Shown: positions 16,913-25,812, counted from the first letter of the stretch. The stretch: 64,000 bases of DNA from an uncultured Muribaculaceae bacterium (GCA_910587475.1 CAJUMR010000001.1:62001-126000); one strand, 5' to 3'. Numbers and translations: made by a program. The notes: generated by a model not told the origin, from the sequence alone.

Positions 16913-17965
16913 TCATTCGAAGCGCTGGTAGATCTCTCTTCCCAGACGTTTGGCTCTTGCAAGGGTCTGTTCGGGAGTCTCCGATGATGAAAAGTCGGCC
17001 AGATCGGGTATGACAACCTTTGTGCCGGGCTTTATGCGGTTCGGGTTGCCAAGTATGTCTGAATTGGCTTCATAGATAAATACCCAATATTCCATTCTTC
17101 CGTAATAATGGCGCGCCATGGTTGTCAGGAAGCGATCGGGGCTGACCGTGTCATATACCGGTTCATGCTTGACAATCGAATCCGGTTGTAAGGCTACGAC
17201 TGTATCAGTGACTGCAGGAACGATGTATTCTGTCCCGGTCTCATCATCGAGTGGGGATGCGATTGTGTCTGCGGTGTCACTTTCAATATCATGCGGGTTG
17301 AACGCATCATGGATCTTGTCTTTTCCGTAATAACCTATGGCAATGCCGGCGATAAGGCCGATCATTCCGAAAATCAGCGATACGACTATCGTGTTTGTCT
17401 TGCGGGACGGTTCTGGGCTGTAATCGGGATTGTAATAATCAGGTTCATCGCATGGTTCGTCGATTACGATCTGAGATGTATGTAATTCGGGTTCCGGTTG
17501 TGTGCACTCTGGAGTCTCGGGCTTGTCCGGCGTTGATGTTACGGCTGCATTTTCATTACCTTCCGCCTGACTGTTTGTAAGATCCATCTGCGGTTGGGGG
17601 CTTGGTAGCGTTTCGGTCGGCGATTTGTCTACAGGAGGCTCTGCTGATGGCGTTTCGCTGCTTGACGATTCGTTTTCGTCTTCGGTAAGAGATACATCGC
17701 CGACAGCCACCGGTTCAAACATAGCGAATGGTTGGTTTATCGCTTCCGCCAGCATTTCGTCCGGTTTGAAGGCAATGGGGTTGTCAGTGTCGTCGGTGCG
17801 TGAGAATGTGCCGAGACCTTCTATTGTCAATGTTCCATCCTGTGCGAGTACTTCCTCTGCATGAGTAAAGAAGGCTTTGACAAACTGTTCGGCTATTGTC
17901 TGGTCGACTGACGCCGTAGCCGCAATTAGTTCAACGAGGCGCGGTTGTGCAATGGTTTCATTCAT
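16913..17965 (-). CDS. HU-like DNA-binding / transmembrane / LysM fusion protein
   Basis: The 350-residue protein combines three parts. Residues about 1-93 are an HU/IHF-like domain (LVELIAATASVDQTIAEQFVKAFFTHAEEVL, then LTIEGLGTFSRTD). Residues 94-190 are a long acidic, Pro/Ser-rich linker. Residues about 192-213 form one transmembrane helix (IVVSLIFGMIGLIAGIAIGYY), and residues about 270-321 a LysM-like fold (DRFLTTMARHYYGRMEYWVFIYEAN ... GTKVVIP). With basic residues just before the helix, the likely topology is HU inside and LysM in the periplasm, where it could bind peptidoglycan. It overlaps the upstream small HU gene by 8 bp and is the last gene after proS-umuD-umuC-HU. The chromosome-to-wall tether role is an inference. 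Confidence 0.78.
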   Translation of the reverse strand: MNETIAQPRLVELIAATASVDQTIAEQFVKAFFTHAEEVLAQDGTLTIEGLGTFSRTDDTDNPIAFKPDEMLAEAINQPFAMFEPVAVGDVSLTEDENESSSSETPSAEPPVDKSPTETLPSPQPQMDLTNSQAEGNENAAVTSTPDKPETPECTQPEPELHTSQIVIDEPCDEPDYYNPDYSPEPSRKTNTIVVSLIFGMIGLIAGIAIGYYGKDKIHDAFNPHDIESDTADTIASPLDDETGTEYIVPAVTDTVVALQPDSIVKHEPVYDTVSPDRFLTTMARHYYGRMEYWVFIYEANSDILGNPNRIKPGTKVVIPDLADFSSSETPEQTLARAKRLGREIYQRFE

Positions 17966-18236
17966 GGATCAGTCGTTTTTTCAGCATTGAGCCTGGGGTG
18001 AATGTAATTGTAATTTCAGGAGGAAACAGCTTGGTCTGCCCGTCAGTCCGGTCGACTGCTACGTATTCTTCTTTTTTTATCGCTTCAAAGCGGCCGAAGC
18101 CGGGGATGGCCACGGCATTGAGTTCGCTTGCGGCATTTTTTATGTTGTCGGCAAGTGCATTGACAAGAGCAGCTGTCTCATCGGAGCTTTGCCCGATGCG
18201 TTTGGCGAGGGTTGATATGAATGTATTATGATCCAT
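17958..18236 (-). CDS. Small HU-family DNA-binding protein
   Basis: A 92-residue HU/IHF-type protein: N-terminal helices MDHNTFISTLAKRIGQSSDETAALVNALADNI and the beta segment VAIPGFGRFEAIKKEEYVAVD ... ITITFTPGSMLKKRL, with the conserved GFGRFE turn. HU proteins bend DNA as dimers; the DNA-binding arm region (about 60-75) is short and carries few basic residues, so binding may be atypical. The gene overlaps umuC upstream by 11 bp and the HU-TM-LysM gene downstream by 8 bp, which implies translational coupling and suggests the two HU domains could pair. Confidence 0.88.
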   Translation of the reverse strand: MDHNTFISTLAKRIGQSSDETAALVNALADNIKNAASELNAVAIPGFGRFEAIKKEEYVAVDRTDGQTKLFPPEITITFTPGSMLKKRLIHE

Positions 18237-19503
18237 GTATGCAGTTGATTGAAATTATATCGGAGAGGCGTGTTGAGAAAAGTCGTGATGGATGGTCTTT
18301 GCGGACCAGTTTGTCGATCGGGCTGTAAGATGCTGTGTGGATTGTGTCATGACTTAACGAACCGCTGTTTATTGAATCCATGGCCGCCATCAGGCGCGAT
18401 CGGCGTTCGCGGTCGGTGGTGTTGCAAAACAGCGATTGCTGTATGTGCCGGCTGTCTGTGAGTTCGTTGATCATTACTCCGGCTTTCTTATATGCATAAT
18501 CTTTGCGATAGATCGAACAGAGTGCGTCGCAGGCCACAGTAGTGAGAGTCATAGTGTCGGCTGTCGGTTCGGGCAGGGTGCGGTGGGCAGTGTTGAAATA
18601 CTGCGGCATATCCGGTCTGAAACTATCGGTGTGGATATACACCGTAAGTGAAACAGCTGCTTGATTATTAGCTCTCATTTTTCTGCCTAAGTTGTTGGCA
18701 AAAGAAGCGATCGCCGACTTCAGATCGTTGATGTCGGTAACGGCTTTCCCGAATGACCGCGAACTCATCATCTGTTTTTTTGAGGACTCCTCTTGCTCAA
18801 ACGATATGCACGCATGTCCGTTTAGCTCCATCCACGTTTTTTCTCCGTTCAGGTGGAAAAGTTGCGTGACATTTTCCTGCGTCCATTCGGCGAATTGCAA
18901 TGCTGTCGTCACTCCATAATCACCGAGGCGACGGCTGATGCGTCTTCCGATGCCCCATACATCATTTACCGCCGTCAAGGCGAGCGCTTTTCTGCGTTTG
19001 TCATCGTTGTCGATGATGCAGCATCCGTGGTAAGCAGGATATTTTTTTGCAAATCTTGCTGCGATTTTTGCAAGGGTTTTTGTCGGTGCTATGCCAAGCG
19101 AAGTCGGTATGCCGGTGTTGCGTCTGACGCGTCTTACTATGTTGCGGCCGAAATCTTCCAATGACGATGTTTCGATGCCATCCAGATGGAGAAACGCTTC
19201 GTCGATGGAGTATATCTCTATTTCAGGGATTGTTTCTGATATAACAGCCATCACTCTTGCCGACATATCGCCGTAGAGTTTGTGATTGCCCGAGAATGTG
19301 CTGATGCCGTATCTGTTGCAGATGCCTTTAATCTTGAAATATGGATCGCCTCTTTTTATACCCAAGGCTTTGGCTTCATTGGAAATGGCCACAGCGCATC
19401 CGTCGTTATTACTGAACACAATGACAGGTTTCTCCCGTATAGACGGGTTGAAAACGCGTTCACACGACACGAAGAAATTATTGCAGTCGATTAGGCCTAT
19501 CAT
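18226..19503 (-). CDS. umuC: Error-prone Y-family DNA polymerase V catalytic subunit
   Basis: A 425-residue UmuC-type translesion polymerase. The catalytic acidic residues are visible in MIGLIDCNNFFVSCERVF (Asp6) and EIYSIDEAFLHLDG (about 104-106). The steric-gate region (FFVSCER), the helix-hairpin-helix segment (ALTAVNDVWGIGRRISRRLGDYGV) and the little-finger domain are in order. The C-terminal tail resembles the UmuC-specific extension. It acts with processed UmuD' to copy damaged DNA, at the cost of mutations. It starts 24 bp after umuD and overlaps the small HU gene. Confidence 0.95.
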   Translation of the reverse strand: MIGLIDCNNFFVSCERVFNPSIREKPVIVFSNNDGCAVAISNEAKALGIKRGDPYFKIKGICNRYGISTFSGNHKLYGDMSARVMAVISETIPEIEIYSIDEAFLHLDGIETSSLEDFGRNIVRRVRRNTGIPTSLGIAPTKTLAKIAARFAKKYPAYHGCCIIDNDDKRRKALALTAVNDVWGIGRRISRRLGDYGVTTALQFAEWTQENVTQLFHLNGEKTWMELNGHACISFEQEESSKKQMMSSRSFGKAVTDINDLKSAIASFANNLGRKMRANNQAAVSLTVYIHTDSFRPDMPQYFNTAHRTLPEPTADTMTLTTVACDALCSIYRKDYAYKKAGVMINELTDSRHIQQSLFCNTTDRERRSRLMAAMDSINSGSLSHDTIHTASYSPIDKLVRKDHPSRLFSTRLSDIISINCIHGS

Positions 19504-19527
19504 TGTGATTGAGTTTGGACGGAGGGC

Positions 19528-20013
19528 TTATCTTGATGCGTGGAGACGTTTTCGCGGCCGACGAGTCTGTTTGATAGTGTAGGTCACCACTCCCCAGACC
19601 TCAAAGCGGTTGTCGGGAGTGACGAGTATCGGATCAAAAGTTTCGTTGGACGGAAGCAGCCACACTCTGTCTTGTTCAAGGCGGATTCTTTTAAGAGTAA
19701 AGTCTCCGTCAACGCAGCATACGGTCAGATCTCCGTCGGCAGGCTCGATCGAGCGGTCGATAACCAGGATGTCGCCCGGTTCGATGCCTTCTTCTATCAT
19801 CGAATCTCCTTCGACTCGACCATAGAATGTTGCAGCCGGGTGTTTGACGATTTCGCGGTTGAGGTCGATCGACTCGTTGATGTAGTCTTGAGCGGGAGAG
19901 GGAAAGCCGGCCTGGATGCCCTTGTCGGCATAAGGCAGCGCCAACGAACTTGACACGTCGGCGCTGAATATGTCGATGCGATCACAGAGCTTATGCCCGG
20001 AGGAGTCAGACAT
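19528..20013 (-). CDS. umuD: UmuD-like LexA-family self-cleaving protein
   Basis: A 161-residue S24/LexA-type protein. The segment GIQAGFPSPAQDYINESIDLN is close to E. coli UmuD around its cleavage site, with Ala35-Gly36 in place of Cys-Gly. The catalytic dyad is visible as Ser71 (EGDSMIEEG) and Lys108 (DFTLKRIR). RecA-stimulated self-cleavage would give UmuD', the partner of UmuC. The start is 9 bp downstream of the proS stop, leaving no room for a separate SOS promoter between them; any damage regulation must act from within or upstream of proS, or be post-translational. Confidence 0.93.
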   Translation of the reverse strand: MSDSSGHKLCDRIDIFSADVSSSLALPYADKGIQAGFPSPAQDYINESIDLNREIVKHPAATFYGRVEGDSMIEEGIEPGDILVIDRSIEPADGDLTVCCVDGDFTLKRIRLEQDRVWLLPSNETFDPILVTPDNRFEVWGVVTYTIKQTRRPRKRLHASR

Positions 20014-20022
20014 AACCTGCGG

Positions 20023-21504
20023 TTAATAGTTGCGGGCAATGATCACGCGGCGTGCCGAAGGCTTGCCTGTCACCATGCAGACACCGGGGGTGTCATCTCC
20101 GTCAAGAGGAATGCAGCGTATGGTCGCTTTGGTTTCTTCCTTGATGCGTTCCTCGGTTTCGGTTGTACCATCCCAGTGGCAAAGGAAGAAGCCACCGTCG
20201 TCGATGCGCTGCTTGAACTCTTCGTAAGAGTCACATACATATGTCTTTTCCTGACGCATGCGCAGGGCTTTCTGGTAGATGTTATTCTGGATATCCTCAA
20301 GCAGGGTGTTGATCTGATCGGCAATGCCGGCCAAAGGCAACACTTCTTTTTCGAGAGTATCGCGACGCATGATTTCCACAGTGCCGTTTTCGATGTCGCG
20401 TGCACCGATAGCCAGACGAACTGGGACACCCTTGAGTTCATAGTCTGCAAATTTGAAGCCCGGACGCTTGTTGTCGGCATCGTCATATTTGACGCTGATG
20501 CCAAGTTCGCGAAGACGTTCGATGATCGGAAGCACCTTATCGGTAATGGCGGCAAGTTGCTCGGCATTCTTGGATATCGGAATGATCACAACCTGTATGG
20601 GGGCGAGATGCGGAGGCAGCACCAGACCGTTGTCGTCAGAGTGGGTCATGATCAGCGCGCCCATCAGGCGGGTTGATACGCCCCATGAGTTGGCCCATAC
20701 ATATTCAGGTTTGTTATCTTTGTTGGCAAATGTTACATCAAATGCCTTTGCGAAGTTTTGTCCGAGATTGTGCGATGTGCCTGACTGCAGTGCTTTGCCG
20801 TCCTGCATCATTGCCTCGATGGTGTAAGTGTTGAGCGCTCCGGCAAAACGTTCATTGGCGCTTTTCACTCCCTTGATAACAGGCATTGCCATGTATTTTT
20901 CAGCAAACTCGGCATAGAGGTTTATCATTTGCACGGTTCTCGCTTCAGACTCTTCGGCTGTGGCATGAGCGCAGTGGCCTTCCTGCCAAAGGAATTCGGC
21001 TGTACGGAGGAACATGCGGGTGCGCATTTCCCAACGCATCACGTTGGCCCATTGGTTGCAAAGGATCGGGAGATCGCGATAGCTGTGGATCCAATTTTTA
21101 TACGTACCCCATATGATAGTTTCGGATGTCGGACGCACGATCAGCTCTTCTTCAAGGCGAGCATCGGGATCGACAACGACACCATTTCCATTAGGATCAT
21201 TTTTCAGACGATAGTGAGTCACAACGGCGCATTCTTTTGCAAAGCCTTCGACGTGTTCTGCTTCGCGGCATAGAAATGATTTCGGTATAAGTAATGGGAA
21301 ATATGCATTCTGTACACCGGTTTCCTTGAACATGCGGTCGAGAGTCTGCTGCATTTTTTCCCAGATTGCATATCCGTATGGCTTTATAACCATGCAACCG
21401 CGTACAGCCGACTGCTCGGCGAGATCGGCCTTAACCACCAGTTCGTTGTACCACTGTGAGTAATTGTCCTTGCGTTTAGTAAGGTTTTTAAGTTCTACTG
21501 CCAT
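20023..21504 (-). CDS. proS: Prolyl-tRNA synthetase, archaeal/eukaryotic type
   Basis: A 493-residue class II aminoacyl-tRNA synthetase that charges tRNA-Pro. Motif 2 is visible as QWANVMRWEMRTRMFLRTAEFLWQEGH, and motif 3 in the ALIMTHSDDNGLVLPPHLAP region. There is no bacterial-type editing (INS) domain; the length and the TSETIIWGTYKNWI block fit the archaeal/eukaryotic form used by Bacteroidetes. A near-perfect promoter lies upstream. The gene heads an apparent operon proS-umuD-umuC-HU-HU/LysM, an unusual linkage of a housekeeping enzyme to mutagenic repair. Confidence 0.96.
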   Translation of the reverse strand: MAVELKNLTKRKDNYSQWYNELVVKADLAEQSAVRGCMVIKPYGYAIWEKMQQTLDRMFKETGVQNAYFPLLIPKSFLCREAEHVEGFAKECAVVTHYRLKNDPNGNGVVVDPDARLEEELIVRPTSETIIWGTYKNWIHSYRDLPILCNQWANVMRWEMRTRMFLRTAEFLWQEGHCAHATAEESEARTVQMINLYAEFAEKYMAMPVIKGVKSANERFAGALNTYTIEAMMQDGKALQSGTSHNLGQNFAKAFDVTFANKDNKPEYVWANSWGVSTRLMGALIMTHSDDNGLVLPPHLAPIQVVIIPISKNAEQLAAITDKVLPIIERLRELGISVKYDDADNKRPGFKFADYELKGVPVRLAIGARDIENGTVEIMRRDTLEKEVLPLAGIADQINTLLEDIQNNIYQKALRMRQEKTYVCDSYEEFKQRIDDGGFFLCHWDGTTETEERIKEETKATIRCIPLDGDDTPGVCMVTGKPSARRVIIARNY

Positions 21505-21565
21505 TGTAATGAACGTCTTATATTTATTCTGAATATGATGTTTTGCTTAATCTGTTTAAGTCATG

Positions 21566-21597
21566 CAAAATTACGAAAAAACTTTCATGCCTACAAA
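21566..21597 (-). promoter_or_regulatory. Promoter for proS (TTTG-N20-TAATTTTG)
   Basis: On the minus strand TTTG (21597-21594) is followed after exactly 20 bases by TAATTTTG (21573-21566), a full match to the Bacteroidetes -33/-7 consensus. The start point would be near 21559, giving a leader of about 55 bases before the proS ATG at 21504. Confidence 0.8.
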
Positions 21598-21800
21598 ATA
21601 TTGCATCTGAGCTTATATAATTGTACTACACTATGGCGGTTGTCAAGGTAGACGTGGAATGTTGTGTCGTTTTATATATTATTAATGACCGATCCTGTTT
21701 TATTGGATTAATGTCTATAATTATATTGTTGCGATGTTTGATTAAATAATCTTATGTAGATGTGATTGGAATGCATTTTCTAAATTTTATTGGGAAATTG
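21598..21800. other. AT-rich intergenic region between divergent genes
   Basis: The gap between the proS promoter and the next promoter is strongly AT-rich. I see no conserved reading frame, RNA gene or clear repeat in it. Confidence 0.6.
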
Positions 21801-21831
21801 TTGTGTAATATAATATTTTGTATTAGCTTTG
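21801..21831 (+). promoter_or_regulatory. Promoter for the amber-interrupted secreted-protein gene
   Basis: TTG at 21801-21803, then 20 bases, then TAGCTTTG at 21824-21831, a good match to the Bacteroidetes promoter. The start point would be near 21838, about 49 bases before the ATG at 21887. A live promoter suggests that the stop codon in the gene is recent. Confidence 0.65.
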
Positions 21832-21886
21832 CGCTGTTGTTAAATTTATATGTTTCATTAATTATTTTAGTTAATTCTATTTGTTT

Positions 21887-23506
21887 ATGAAAAAGCTGTA
21901 CTCAATTATTGCGGCTGTTGCTGTAGGCATATCCGCAGCTGCCGGAGTCGGTCAACCGTCGTCGCCGTCTTTGTCATCAATGGCGAAAGATCCGTTTTCA
22001 AGAATAGCAGTGTCAACAGGCGCGAGCAATTCTCTATCGATAAGATCAAGAGCTGCCGCTTCCGGCCAATGGTCAGATTGGGAAAGTGTCGGGAAAGGTG
22101 TCTTTTCGATGGACGATATGTTTGCATCGTTCACAGGTCTGGATGAATAGCAAGGAGAGTTTCCGGGCATATCGGTGGAGAAGCGTTGCGATACTGGAGA
22201 TGCAAATATTCAGCAGTACCGTCTCTCTCCGATATTCAACGATGTATCCATAATCATTGACTACAATGCCTCCAGCGGTAAAACACGTGTGGCACGACAG
22301 GCAACAGGCATCGATATGGATGGCATCGCTCTGCAAGTATTGGATTTTGCGACGGCATATGAGGAAATATGGGGCTCTGATCCTTCGAAAGATCCTGACG
22401 ACGTGGCCGAACTCGTCGAAATATACGATTCATTCAATTACTTTATCGAACCGGTCGGACGCTTTTATCTATTCCTTGGGTTCACATTTGAAGGCGCTGA
22501 CGACGTTATCGCAATGAGCGATGTCACATTCCAGATCGACGATTTCCCGACTGGTATTCCTTCTATCGAAGCCTCAAGATATTTTTCACCATCGCAGGAT
22601 GCTAAAGCGACAATTGTCCTTGAAGAAGGCATTCCCTCGGTAAATGTCGGAGTGTTCAAGGGATTGGTTACTCAAAGCTATATCAATAAAGTCGTAGAAG
22701 GTGGTGATGGTATCGTCACTCTGAATGGCGGCGGCGAATTTGACATAAACATTGCTGACGAAAATATCAATAGTCTTATGTCGATAGTCGCAGTGTCGTT
22801 TGCAAACGGCGAACCACTCGAATATTCCGAACGCTATATCACATGTATCGACGATGAGGACGGAAAGTGGCAGTCACTCGGAGACAGCGAGTTTACTACC
22901 GATATAATGGAGGGCGTATTCGGACTGACACCGACCAGAAGTATCGTTGAAGTTCAACAAAATATTGAAAAACCACGCATATACAGAGCTGTCAATTCCT
23001 ACGACGGGCGTTTCCCTTATAATGATCCGGATGAATATGACACTGAATTCAATCACTATCTCGTGTTTGATGCAAGCGATCCCGAATGCGTGATTCTTGA
23101 AATGGCCGATCTCGGCATTGATTGGAATGGAGCTGCTTTTATCGGTGGATCGTTGGCTGCATACAACATTCAGAATGGAAGCTCAATGAATGATGTCAAG
23201 GCTTCAGGCTTCGGCGGAACATTAGCTGACGGGGCGATCACATTCCCGACTAACTCATTGTTTATCTATAGTGATAAATGGGAGCAGTTCGGTGCAACAA
23301 AAAGCTCATTATACTATGGCAACATCTCAGGTAAGTTCAGCTTGAAAATTCCACAGACCTCAGGCATTGAAGATCTTGTAAATGATAGCGAAATGTCAAG
23401 TCCGGTGTTCTATAACATGCAAGGTATTCGCATAACCAATCCGACCTCAGGATCAGTGGTGATCAAAACTGATGGCGGAAAGGTTGAAAAAGTATTGATC
23501 AGATAG
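21887..23506 (+). pseudogene. Secreted Bacteroidales protein gene interrupted by an in-frame TAG
   Basis: Two open stretches, 21887-22147 and 22151-23506, are in the same frame, separated by one TAG at 22148-22150. Read through, the product is about 539 residues: a signal peptide (MKKLYSIIAAVAVGISAAAG), a WSDWESVGKGVFSMDD motif, a beta-rich body, and a C-terminal tail (FYNMQGIRITNPTSGSVVIKTDGGK) seen on many secreted Bacteroidales proteins. The downstream half has no signal peptide by itself, and translation from the internal ATG at 22175 would give a cytosolic fragment. The frame is otherwise free of damage, so the stop is recent, a sequencing error, or read through. The protein family is not recognised. 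Confidence 0.75.
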
Positions 23507-23543
23507 ATCGCAAAGTAAATTCATATAACAGGTAACAGGCAAG

Positions 23544-23597
23544 ATTGGAAAATGAAAGCAGATTGGAAAGCTTTCATTTTCCAATCTGCTTTTTTTA
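23544..23597 (+). terminator. Intrinsic terminator with alternative stems
   Basis: Downstream of the interrupted gene, ATTGGAAAATGAAAGC (23544-23559) can pair with GCTTTCATTTTCCAAT (23570-23585), or GCAGATTGGAAA (23558-23569) with TTTCCAATCTGC (23578-23589). The second stem is followed at once by seven T residues. It is a strong intrinsic terminator; the competing stems resemble an antiterminator/terminator pair but there is no leader peptide or downstream gene on this strand to regulate. Confidence 0.85.
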
Positions 23598-23619
23598 TGC
23601 GGATATTGAGATGACGCAG

Positions 23620-25632
23620 TTACAGCTTCACCTTTGCCGATTTGCCCTGGGTGACGCTGTATTGCTTGGTTTTTGAGGTGGAATGGTCGATAACCGAGAC
23701 CTTCAGTTTGTCAGCTGACTGGCGATTGACCACGATGTCGAAATCAGATCCGAATGCCCTTATGTGGCGCAGCTCGGCGAAATCCCAATCGCTTGGCAAT
23801 TCCGGCTTCAGGTCAAATGATCTCAATCCCGTCGGGCGTATACCGAAAAGTCCTTCTGTTATAATTCGGCAATAGAGACCGCTTTCTGCCGACAGATGGC
23901 GCTGACTGCCTTCCGGCCATGCCTCGACAGGATAGGGCACGTGATCACCAAGAAGTCGGCGGCGAGAAAAATCTGATAGACGTGGCATCACTTCGTCGGG
24001 GTATCCTGCTTGAAGTGCACCTCTGAGTGTGTAAAGAGTAGCGCGGTCCCAGAATATCGGGTATCCCTGGCATGTGAGCACACCGTCTGACGTGTACATC
24101 TCGGGGCTGAAGAGTGCTTTGACAGTCTGGTCGGCGCGTTCGTCAATTCCCATTACCAAAGGTATGCAGATCCACGATCTCAGCACGTCGTTGCCGTTGT
24201 AATAGCGATAGGTGTCATATCCTTGTATATTGTTCCCGAAGTAGTTTTCAATGGCTTTGCGCAGTTCTTCTGCCTGACGTGTGTAGGTGGACTGCAGCTT
24301 TTTGTCTTTGCCGAGTTCTTTTGCAAGATAGCTTGCCGATATCAGCGCATCATAATATAGCGAAGCCGTGCACAGATTGGCGTCTCCGGCCGGGAAACGG
24401 CCTTCGAGTTCATCGTGATCCGATCTGACAACCCCTGCTTCGTTGAGCTGACGCCTGCAGTACTCGAGACACCATTCGATCAGTGGCCATAATTCTTCAG
24501 CTTCTCCACGCTCTCCGCGAGCAAGTGCATAACGGGACGCACCATATGCTATCATGGCAGCATCTCCTCTATCGCCGGCTCCGTTCCATATATCATCACC
24601 TTCTGCGATGATCGAGCTTGGCAGAGCTTTGTAGTCGTCATTCATGAACCGGGCATAATGCCTGAAGCAATTGATGCTCGACTCATTGCCGTTGTAAATG
24701 CCTACGAACGGGAAAAAAGGGTTGATGTATTCAGCCTGGTCGTTGGCCCAGAGGGCTGCGTAATAGCTCTCGCCGCCGGGTCCATGCATCAGGCCTCCTT
24801 TCGTGTCATAAATGCTTTCAGTGCCTCTGATTTTGGCATATCTGAATTCGGTGTCGATGGCATCATCGGGAGTGTGAAGTATCAGGTTATTGTCAAGCTC
24901 GTTGATGAATGCCATCCGTTTGGATAGCTCTTCGCGGGCAGTAAGTTCAGTTTTATTGCCTCCGTTTTCGGGGTAAGCCTGGATGATGAGTGCAAATTCA
25001 GTCGAGCTGCCTGGCGCAAGATTGAAAGATCCGTCGCCTTCGACATCGGCGCGCACTATGTATGATCCGTCGACTCCGCGTGAAGCATCCGTTGAGTAAA
25101 TCTGACTGACGGCAGGCACGAGTAGGTTCAAAGGTCTGTCGCCGGCATTACGTGCTTCATACAATTCTATCATAGCTGCCTTGTCGGTAGTTGGAAAGAT
25201 TGTACGGACCAATTCGAGCTTTGTCTCTCCGTTATTGTCATTGCGGCTATAATCTCCGGTGACTTTCATCATGCCGTTGATTTTGACATTGCGGGTTGTC
25301 ACCGGCGCTCTTTTTCCGTCGACCCGGAGCATTGAAGCGACATCCATGTCATTGTTTAACATCAGGCTTGCGTGGGTGTTGTTGGGGATTGTCCTCAACA
25401 TTGGGAATACCAATGCCCGGTTTAGACCGAATGTCAAGCTGCTGTCGATATCCCAATACAGTACTACGGCCATTTTTTTGCCACTCATTTCAACATGATC
25501 GGCGTGTGGCGCTACTGAACGGTTGACAGGCATGTTGATGACAAAACTATCGGGCATGATGCTCCAACGGTCTGCTGCCATAGCTACGCACGAGAGACTT
25601 AATGCGATGGCGATGCTGAAAATCTTTTTCAT
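23620..25632 (-). CDS. Secreted six-hairpin (alpha/alpha)6 glycosidase-like protein
   Basis: A 670-residue protein with a signal peptide (MKKIFSIAIALSLSCVAMA), a beta-rich N-terminal half (about 20-240) and an (alpha/alpha)6-barrel-like C-terminal half. The latter shows ESYYAALWANDQAEYINPFFPF, EGDDIWNGAGDRGDAAMIAYGASRYAL, SDHDELEGRFPAGDANLCTASLYYDAL and YPIFWDRATLYTLRGALQAGYPDE, a pattern of six-hairpin glycosidases. Candidate catalytic acids are Asp or Glu in WANDQAEY or DHDELEGRF. The GH family and substrate cannot be settled by eye; a plant or host glycan is plausible. It stands alone, with no SusC/SusD pair beside it. Confidence 0.7.
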   Translation of the reverse strand: MKKIFSIAIALSLSCVAMAADRWSIMPDSFVINMPVNRSVAPHADHVEMSGKKMAVVLYWDIDSSLTFGLNRALVFPMLRTIPNNTHASLMLNNDMDVASMLRVDGKRAPVTTRNVKINGMMKVTGDYSRNDNNGETKLELVRTIFPTTDKAAMIELYEARNAGDRPLNLLVPAVSQIYSTDASRGVDGSYIVRADVEGDGSFNLAPGSSTEFALIIQAYPENGGNKTELTAREELSKRMAFINELDNNLILHTPDDAIDTEFRYAKIRGTESIYDTKGGLMHGPGGESYYAALWANDQAEYINPFFPFVGIYNGNESSINCFRHYARFMNDDYKALPSSIIAEGDDIWNGAGDRGDAAMIAYGASRYALARGERGEAEELWPLIEWCLEYCRRQLNEAGVVRSDHDELEGRFPAGDANLCTASLYYDALISASYLAKELGKDKKLQSTYTRQAEELRKAIENYFGNNIQGYDTYRYYNGNDVLRSWICIPLVMGIDERADQTVKALFSPEMYTSDGVLTCQGYPIFWDRATLYTLRGALQAGYPDEVMPRLSDFSRRRLLGDHVPYPVEAWPEGSQRHLSAESGLYCRIITEGLFGIRPTGLRSFDLKPELPSDWDFAELRHIRAFGSDFDIVVNRQSADKLKVSVIDHSTSKTKQYSVTQGKSAKVKL

Positions 25633-25672
25633 TTATTGGTGTGATATAATGGTTTGTCAAATTATCTGTCAG

Positions 25673-25680
25673 CAAAATTA
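25673..25680 (-). promoter_or_regulatory. Candidate -7 element for the glycosidase-like gene
   Basis: On the minus strand the sequence reads TAATTTTG, 41 bp before the start codon. No TTTG occurs at 19-21 bp upstream, so only half of the promoter pattern is met. Confidence 0.4.
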
Positions 25681-25747
25681 AACATAATTTCCATGCCCTG
25701 ATTAATTATCCCCATAAAATTGGCCAGAAGGTTAAAACACCATTGTT

Positions 25748-25803
25748 AAACAACAGCAAAAACACTCCTCACTTGTTTAGTGGAAGTGTTTTTGCCGTTG
25801 TTT
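25748..25803 (-). terminator. Long hairpin downstream of the membrane-protein gene
   Basis: AAACAACAGCAAAAACACT (25748-25766) is the inverse of 25785-25803 with one mismatch in 19 bases, around an 18-base loop. It starts 9 bp after the stop of the four-helix membrane protein. The A/T-rich stem supplies U-rich RNA on either strand, so it may end transcription from the sigma-factor operon. Confidence 0.6.
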
Positions 25804-25812
25804 AACTATTGA

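Noticed and set aside
17958..18236. Recent tandem duplication giving two HU genes
   Set aside because: The small HU and the HU part of the LysM fusion differ at most positions and share only fold-level motifs, so no recent duplication is supported.
22148..22150. TAG as pyrrolysine or a reassigned codon
   Set aside because: Other genes in the window (for example the same gene at 23504-23506) end with TAG as a normal stop, and there is no PylTS context.
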